Positions 33,088 to 37,475 of a stretch of 37,475 nucleotides of DNA are shown here, in pieces. How positions within the stretch are numbered: the stretch's first letter is position 1; each line of letters starts with the position of its first letter. The translations under genes were made by a program, and so were the position numbers. The stretch is from positions 1-37,475 of the forward strand of contig NZ_JAUSNH010000100.1 in assembly GCF_030645335.1 (NCBI RefSeq), read 5' to 3'. Source of the stretch: Lacisediminimonas sp. (GTDB lineage Bacteria > Pseudomonadota > Gammaproteobacteria > Burkholderiales > Burkholderiaceae_D). The notes beneath the pieces were generated by a model. The model worked only from the letters and a program-made list of their open reading frames with translations. It was not told the DNA's origin and did no database searches.

Positions 33088-33127
33088 GTTGGTCGCGTCA
33101 GTATTGACTGCGGCGGTAACAGTTTCG

Positions 33128-33556
33128 TTACAAGCTGATAACGGCCCGGAGCCAATGCAGGGCGGTCCCTTCGATGGCGACGACATCGAAACGGCAAGCG
33201 GGCAATTGCCGGTAGCGCTGCAGGAAAAGCTGGGCCGCCAACACCATCTTTGCCTGTTTGCCGGACGTGATGCTGGCCAGCGCACCGCCATGGCTGGCGC
33301 TGCTGCGAAAGCGGACTTCGACGAATACCAGTTCCCGCCCGTGCTGCATGATGAGGTCGATTTCGCCGCCGCGGCAGCGGAAATTGCGGGTCACCAGCGA
33401 CAGTCCCTGGCTGAGCAGGTACCGGAGTGCGCGGTCTTCCGCCTCGCGGCCGCGCGCGGCGCCTGGCGGGGCTGCATTTGCTGCCGGCGATGTCGTGCCG
33501 CTCCCTGCCCCGGCCGCCTTTGCCGTTGCGGTCTTTACCGGCACGCCGCCGCTCAC
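33128..33556 (-). CDS. yraN: UPF0102 family protein YraN
   Basis: 142 residues. The restriction-endonuclease-like core [24 protein letters not shown] carries the D-xx-ExR type acidic residues (Asp in EIDLI, Glu in FVEVR) of the UPF0102 family. Function is unsettled, though the fold is that of nucleases. The first 35 residues are a low-complexity Ala/Gly/Pro segment not seen in the family core. It overlaps lpoA by four bases (ATGA). Confidence 0.88.
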   Translation of the reverse strand: MSGGVPVKTATAKAAGAGSGTTSPAANAAPPGAARGREAEDRALRYLLSQGLSLVTRNFRCRGGEIDLIMQHGRELVFVEVRFRSSASHGGALASITSGKQAKMVLAAQLFLQRYRQLPACRFDVVAIEGTALHWLRAVISL

Positions 33557-34872
33557 GGGCGTTCCGCCCCCACCACCACGCCGTCGCGGTAGACCCCCGG
33601 CGAGGCAATGCGCTGGAAGCGGGCCTGGTCGGCATTGACGTCGATCCTGAGCCGGCCGGTCACGCCGTCGATATCGAAGCTCGACTTGCCGGCGGCCAGT
33701 TCACGCGCCACGCGCCAGGCGTCAATCCCCAGCGCCAGTAACCGCTCCAGGTCGACACTGCGCCGGCTGGAGGCAGGACCGCTACGGTAGGCCATTACGG
33801 CGGGATGATCGGCTTGCAGCACCCACGGCATGTCGACCAGTTGCACGCCGTCGAGTTCCGGTCGCCGGCTGGCGTCGGGCCAGTCGCCGGCCGGCAGCGG
33901 GTTCAGCTGGGAGGTGCCGACCATCGGCACCTGGCCGCCGGTCGCCTCACGCACCTGGCCGGCCTGTTGTGCATCGAGCGCCACGAAAATCAGCGCCGGC
34001 TCTTCGCCTTCCAGCCGGCGCTTGAGCGCTTGCAGCCCCTTGATGTCCAGCCATTGGCCGGAGGACGCAATGTTGATGTTGTCGGAGGTCTGTCGCAGTT
34101 GCCGCCACTGCGCGGCAAACGCATTGGCCGCGCGTCGCTGCCATGCAGCGCCGGAAGCGACGATGTAGGCACGTCCGCCAATGCCCTGTTCGAACGCCTG
34201 CTGGGCAAGCTGCCGCGCTTCCTCTTCCAGCGACAGTCCGATTGCGAGCATTTTCGCCGGCAACCGGATCTCGCCATCGCCGCCAGGTTCTACATGCGCC
34301 AGCGCCAGCGTCGGCTTGTTCACTTTTGCGCGTTGCGTAATAACGGCCACGCCGCTGCGCGTGAGCGGGCCGACGATGATATCGGCCTGCGCTTCAGCGG
34401 CCTGGTAAGCGCCCAGCACGTCATCGGCATCGTCGCCGGTGTCGATGACGGACACGTTGATGCGCGCGTCCTTGTCGCGTTCGGCTGCCTCAGTGAAGCC
34501 TTTCAATACCGCCTCTGCGGCAGGGCGCAATGCGGGCGAACGCGTGGGCAGCAGCAATACCAGCCGGATGGCGGCAGCCGGTGCAACGGGAAACTGGACC
34601 AGCGGCGGGTTGCCGGTCCGGTCACCCGGCTGGGCGGCAGCGCCCGGCTGGACGGCGCTGCCGGCGATTGACTCGACGCGCACCGCCGGCTGCACCACCG
34701 TCCCGACAATCACTGCTTGCTCGCCAGCGGCCTGGCCCAGCGGCGCGCCGGGTGCAAACAACATCAGGTCGTTGTGCGCCAATAGCGGAAAATGACGGGC
34801 ATGATCCGCAGCCTGCACCGGCAGGCACGCGAGTACACTTAGCAGCCAAACGCAACTAAACCATCGGCCCAC
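33553..34872 (-). CDS. lpoA: LpoA-like penicillin-binding protein activator
   Basis: About 439 residues. The signal region [21 protein letters not shown] has a Cys in an imperfect lipobox, so either a lipoprotein or a cleaved protein. The rest is a periplasmic-binding-protein type domain ([39 protein letters not shown], and [19 protein letters not shown]). E. coli LpoA activates PBP1A; its TPR-like N-domain is not evident here, leaving the C-domain alone, as in some betaproteobacteria. The GTG at 34872 is chosen for the AGGAG six bases upstream; a longer start would run into rsmI. Confidence 0.82.
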   Translation of the reverse strand: MGRWFSCVWLLSVLACLPVQAADHARHFPLLAHNDLMLFAPGAPLGQAAGEQAVIVGTVVQPAVRVESIAGSAVQPGAAAQPGDRTGNPPLVQFPVAPAAAIRLVLLLPTRSPALRPAAEAVLKGFTEAAERDKDARINVSVIDTGDDADDVLGAYQAAEAQADIIVGPLTRSGVAVITQRAKVNKPTLALAHVEPGGDGEIRLPAKMLAIGLSLEEEARQLAQQAFEQGIGGRAYIVASGAAWQRRAANAFAAQWRQLRQTSDNINIASSGQWLDIKGLQALKRRLEGEEPALIFVALDAQQAGQVREATGGQVPMVGTSQLNPLPAGDWPDASRRPELDGVQLVDMPWVLQADHPAVMAYRSGPASSRRSVDLERLLALGIDAWRVARELAAGKSSFDIDGVTGRLRIDVNADQARFQRIASPGVYRDGVVVGAERP

Positions 34873-34884
34873 ACACTTCTCCTG

Positions 34885-35811
34885 ATGACATTGACCGCCA
34901 GAGATACCAGCTTGGCGCCTGGACTTGCCGCGCTGCATGACGTTACGCAGCAGACCTATCCGCCCGGCGCATTATATGTGGTCGCCACTCCCGTGGGAAA
35001 CCTGGGTGACATCAGCGTACGCGCCCTGCACGTGCTGGCGCTGGTCGATGCCGTCGCCTGCGAAGATACCCGCAACACCGGGCAAATGCTGGCGCGCTAC
35101 GGCATCTCCACCTCGCTGCTCGCTGCCCATCAGCATAACGAGCGGGAGGTGGCGCAGGCGCTGGTGTCGCGGCTGCAGGCGGGCCAGCGCATCGCGCTGG
35201 TGTCGGATGCCGGTACGCCCGCGGTTTCCGATCCCGGCGCGCGGATCGTGGATTCCGTGATCGAGGCCGGACTGCGCGTGATCCCGCTGCCGGGCGCCAG
35301 TGCCGCGATTGCCGCGCTGTCGGCAGCCGGGATGCTGGCCGACCAATTCCATTTCGCCGGCTTCCTGCCGGCACGCGCAGCGCAACGCGACGGCGTGCTG
35401 CGCAAGCTGGCGGCCTTGCCCGCCACCCTGGTGTTTTATGAAGCGCCGCACCGGATCGTTGAAACCGTCAATGCGCTGGGCGCCGCGCTGGGTGCAGCGC
35501 GCAAGGTGGTGCTGGCGCGGGAACTGACCAAGCAGTTCGAACAGATCCATCGCTGCACATTGCACGAGGCGCCGGCGTGGTTGCAGCAGGACAGCAATCA
35601 CCAGCGCGGCGAATTCGTGGTGCTGGTGGAGGGCGCACCTGAACAGGATGCCGACCAGGCCGAAGTCGACCGCATCCTGGCGATCCTGTTGTCGGAATGC
35701 CCGGTGCGGCAAGCAGCCACGCTGGCTGCGCGCATCACCGGACTGAAAAAAAATGCGCTCTATGACCGCGCGCTGGCGCTCAAGGGCGAGACAGGCGTAC
35801 CGCCTGGTTAA
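34885..35811 (+). CDS. rsmI: 16S rRNA 2'-O-methyltransferase RsmI
   Basis: 308 residues of the tetrapyrrole-methylase fold. It methylates C1402 of 16S rRNA with S-adenosylmethionine. Motifs: ALYVVATPVGNLGDISVRAL, AVACEDTRNTGQML, LVSDAGTPAVSDPGARIV and FYEAPHRIVETV. The start at 34885 lies 12 bases from the divergent lpoA start; no clear ribosome site is seen, so a leaderless start is possible. Divergent rsmI/lpoA is the E. coli arrangement. Confidence 0.94.
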   Translation: MTLTARDTSLAPGLAALHDVTQQTYPPGALYVVATPVGNLGDISVRALHVLALVDAVACEDTRNTGQMLARYGISTSLLAAHQHNEREVAQALVSRLQAGQRIALVSDAGTPAVSDPGARIVDSVIEAGLRVIPLPGASAAIAALSAAGMLADQFHFAGFLPARAAQRDGVLRKLAALPATLVFYEAPHRIVETVNALGAALGAARKVVLARELTKQFEQIHRCTLHEAPAWLQQDSNHQRGEFVVLVEGAPEQDADQAEVDRILAILLSECPVRQAATLAARITGLKKNALYDRALALKGETGVPPG

Positions 35812-35832
35812 CGCCCGCTGCAAGCCGGGCGT
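35811..35832 (+). terminator. Hairpin at the rsmI 3' end
   Basis: ACGCCCG and CGGGCGT form a perfect 7-base stem with an 8-base loop. Its first base is the last base of the rsmI TAA. No T-tract follows. It lies between rsmI and the convergent rlpA. Confidence 0.3.
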
Positions 35833-35889
35833 GAAATGCGCATGCCCGGCTGTGCTGCAAACCCGCGCAACCAAACCTGGCAAGGCCGC

Positions 35890-37047
35890 TTAGCGCTGGA
35901 CGATGATGGCTTTCACGCTATTGGCCACGGCCACCCGCTGGGCAGCGGCTTCTGCCTCGGCGCGGCTGGCGTAGGGGCCGCCATAGAGCCGATACAAGCC
36001 ATTGGACTGGACCACTTGCAGCGCCGGCAAGGGCATGGTGCCGGACACGCCCAGCCGTTGCGCGGCCTGGTTGGCATTTGCCTGCTGCGAATATGCGCCC
36101 AGTTGCAGGTAGTACGAGCCGGCGCTGCCGAGCACAGGCGGCTGCCCCTGTGCCGGACTGCCTGTGGCTGCCGGTGTTGATGACGCCGACACTTGTTCCG
36201 GCGATGAAGCCGGGGCCGACGCCAGCAGGGGCGCTGATTGTGCGGCAGGCGACTCCGGCGTCGGGCCGGACGACGTGGTCACCACGACCGGCGCGGCAAC
36301 CGCGCCTGTTTGAACGTCCGCCACCGCTTCTGTCGCGGCGAGCTGTGCCGGCTTGCTGTTGATCCTGGCAATCTCGTCGGGCAGCAGGCGCTCGACCTCG
36401 ACCTCGCCGCTGCCGCGCCCGAGATAACCGAGCTTGAGCGCGGCGGTATACGACAGGTCGATGACGCGGCTGGAATGGAATGGTCCGCGGTCATTGATCC
36501 TGACGATGACCTGCTTGCCGCTGGCGACATGCGTGACCCGCGCATAGGAAGGAATCGGCAGCGTCGGATGCGCCGCCGTCATCTTGAACATGTCGTAGGG
36601 CTCACCCGACGAGGTGCGCTGGCCATGGAATTTCTTGCCGTACCAGCTGGCAATGCCGCGCTGGCGGAAGGGCCGCTCGTCGCTGATCGGCGTGTACGAC
36701 TTGCCAAACACGACATAGGGGCGATTGGCACGCGGCAGGATCGGCTCTATCCGCGGTTGGGCGTCGGGCGTGGCGGCCAGGCCCTCGGGAATCGCGTCGG
36801 CCGGACCGTCGTCCTTGTAATAAGCACCACGACCGGAACCGGCCGGCGGCAATGCCGGCGGGGTAACGGAAGCGGAAGCGGCCGGCCCCTGGCGCGTACC
36901 GGCCTGCGGCAGCGGCGCCTTGTCCTGCATCGGGGGCAGTGGTGTCGTGCTGCAGCCGGCAAGCAGCAGTGCAGCAAGGCTGGCCGCGGCGTAGCCGGCG
37001 CTGATGGCAACAGTTCGCAAAGGTTTGATTGTTCGCCGTACTGTCAC
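35890..37047 (-). CDS. rlpA: Septal ring lytic transglycosylase RlpA
   Basis: 385 residues. The GTG start has GGGGGAG just upstream. A lipoprotein signal leads to Cys32 in LLAGCS. The double-psi beta-barrel domain (about residues 125-215) contains GIASWYGKKFHGQRTSSGEPYD and VRINDRGPF, with the catalytic His/Asp region. After a Ser/Thr/Pro-rich linker, a SPOR domain (about 305-385) begins near SYYLQLGAYS. It cleaves stripped glycan strands at the septum. It follows rodA by 25 bases, an order widespread in proteobacteria. Confidence 0.94.
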   Translation of the reverse strand: MTVRRTIKPLRTVAISAGYAAASLAALLLAGCSTTPLPPMQDKAPLPQAGTRQGPAASASVTPPALPPAGSGRGAYYKDDGPADAIPEGLAATPDAQPRIEPILPRANRPYVVFGKSYTPISDERPFRQRGIASWYGKKFHGQRTSSGEPYDMFKMTAAHPTLPIPSYARVTHVASGKQVIVRINDRGPFHSSRVIDLSYTAALKLGYLGRGSGEVEVERLLPDEIARINSKPAQLAATEAVADVQTGAVAAPVVVTTSSGPTPESPAAQSAPLLASAPASSPEQVSASSTPAATGSPAQGQPPVLGSAGSYYLQLGAYSQQANANQAAQRLGVSGTMPLPALQVVQSNGLYRLYGGPYASRAEAEAAAQRVAVANSVKAIIVQR

Positions 37048-37072
37048 GCGCTCCCCCGGGTTGGTTATTGGC

Positions 37073-37475
37073 TCAGGTCTGCACCAGCTTGCGGTGCCTG
37101 TTGATGCTCATCAGGATGCCGGCGCCCAGCCCCAGCGTGACCATGGCGGTGCCGCCGTAACTCATGAACGGCAGCGGCACGCCGACCACCGGAAGAATAC
37201 CACTGACCATGCCCATGTTGACGAACGCATAGGTGAAGAAGATCAGCGTGATGGCCCCGGCCAGAAGGCGTGTAAACAGCGTGGGCGCATTGGCCGCAAT
37301 CAGCAGGCCGCGCCCGATCAGCATCAGGTAGAGCAGCATCAGGACGGCATTGCCGATCAGCCCGAACTCTTCGGAATAGACCGCGAAAATGAAATCGGTG
37401 GTGCGCTCGGGGATGAATTCAAGATGGGACTGGGTGCCCTGCAGCCAGCCCTTGCCGGTGATGCCGCCGGCGCCA
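37073..37475 (-). CDS. rodA: Rod shape-determining protein RodA, C-terminal part (cut by the window edge)
   Basis: The frame is open to the right edge and reads about 134 residues of a SEDS-family protein. Diagnostic stretches are [37 protein letters not shown] and the last segments with [20 protein letters not shown]. RodA polymerises glycan chains with PBP2 during elongation. The N-terminal two thirds lie outside the window. Confidence 0.95.
   Translation of the reverse strand, partial: GAGGITGKGWLQGTQSHLEFIPERTTDFIFAVYSEEFGLIGNAVLMLLYLMLIGRGLLIAANAPTLFTRLLAGAITLIFFTYAFVNMGMVSGILPVVGVPLPFMSYGGTAMVTLGLGAGILMSINRHRKLVQT

Overview
The window is about 37.5 kb of GC-rich DNA that reads as core chromosome of a betaproteobacterium. 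Gene order (argB next to a HAD nucleotidase and slmA; dacC-type carboxypeptidase, D-amino acid aminotransferase, DUF493, lipB, lipA; rsmI with lpoA-yraN-diaA-dolP; rodA-rlpA) and protein sequence suggest Burkholderiales, perhaps Oxalobacteraceae. That placement is inference from memory, not from a search. No rRNA, tRNA, CRISPR array, insertion sequence or phage gene was seen.

Layout. 1-110: C-terminal scrap of an unidentified plus-strand gene. 242-2550 (minus): argB, a HAD hydrolase and slmA. 2654-3638 (plus): an ECF sigma factor, a 64-aa zinc-binding anti-sigma candidate and a 64-aa cysteine-rich CWC protein. 3717-6108 (minus): birA, coaX and a SPOR-domain membrane protein. 6163-11005 (plus): an MCE/Mla-type lipid ABC transporter (STAS-permease, ATPase, MCE protein, lipoprotein) with a VanZ-like membrane protein overlapping its end. 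11063-12047: a thioredoxin-like ferredoxin and an alpha/beta hydrolase. 12160-16225: DD-carboxypeptidase, D-amino acid aminotransferase, DUF493, lipB and lipA. 16325-22166 (minus): a CusA/CzcA-type metal efflux operon (adaptor, RND pump, DUF3240, TolC-like protein), with a TlpA-like thioredoxin upstream at 22271-22804.

23081-30588 (minus) is the accessory highlight: a two-gene unit with a 166-aa protein of unknown function whose stop codon overlaps the start of a 2336-aa RTX protein. The RTX protein has an N-terminal region I do not recognise, a module matching the calcium-dependent self-processing module of Neisseria FrpC (Asp420-Pro421 with conserved acidic positions), about eight RTX/HCBP-related modules of roughly 165 residues, and a C-terminal type I secretion-like tail. 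Base composition drops to about 50-55% GC over the small gene and the first part of the RTX gene, suggesting an exchangeable cassette. No type I exporter is present in the window.

31066-31133 holds a symmetric set of TGGCGC/GCGCCA half-sites forming back-to-back terminator-like hairpins. 31168-34872 (minus) carries a secreted DsrE-like protein and the dolP, diaA, yraN, lpoA cluster, closed by a clear intrinsic terminator; rsmI is divergent from lpoA. The right end has rlpA and the C-terminal part of rodA, a cell-elongation and septal-wall pair. Much of the non-accessory content concerns the envelope: peptidoglycan (dacC-type, lpoA, rlpA, rodA), lipid transport (MCE system), outer-membrane quality (dolP) and metal efflux.
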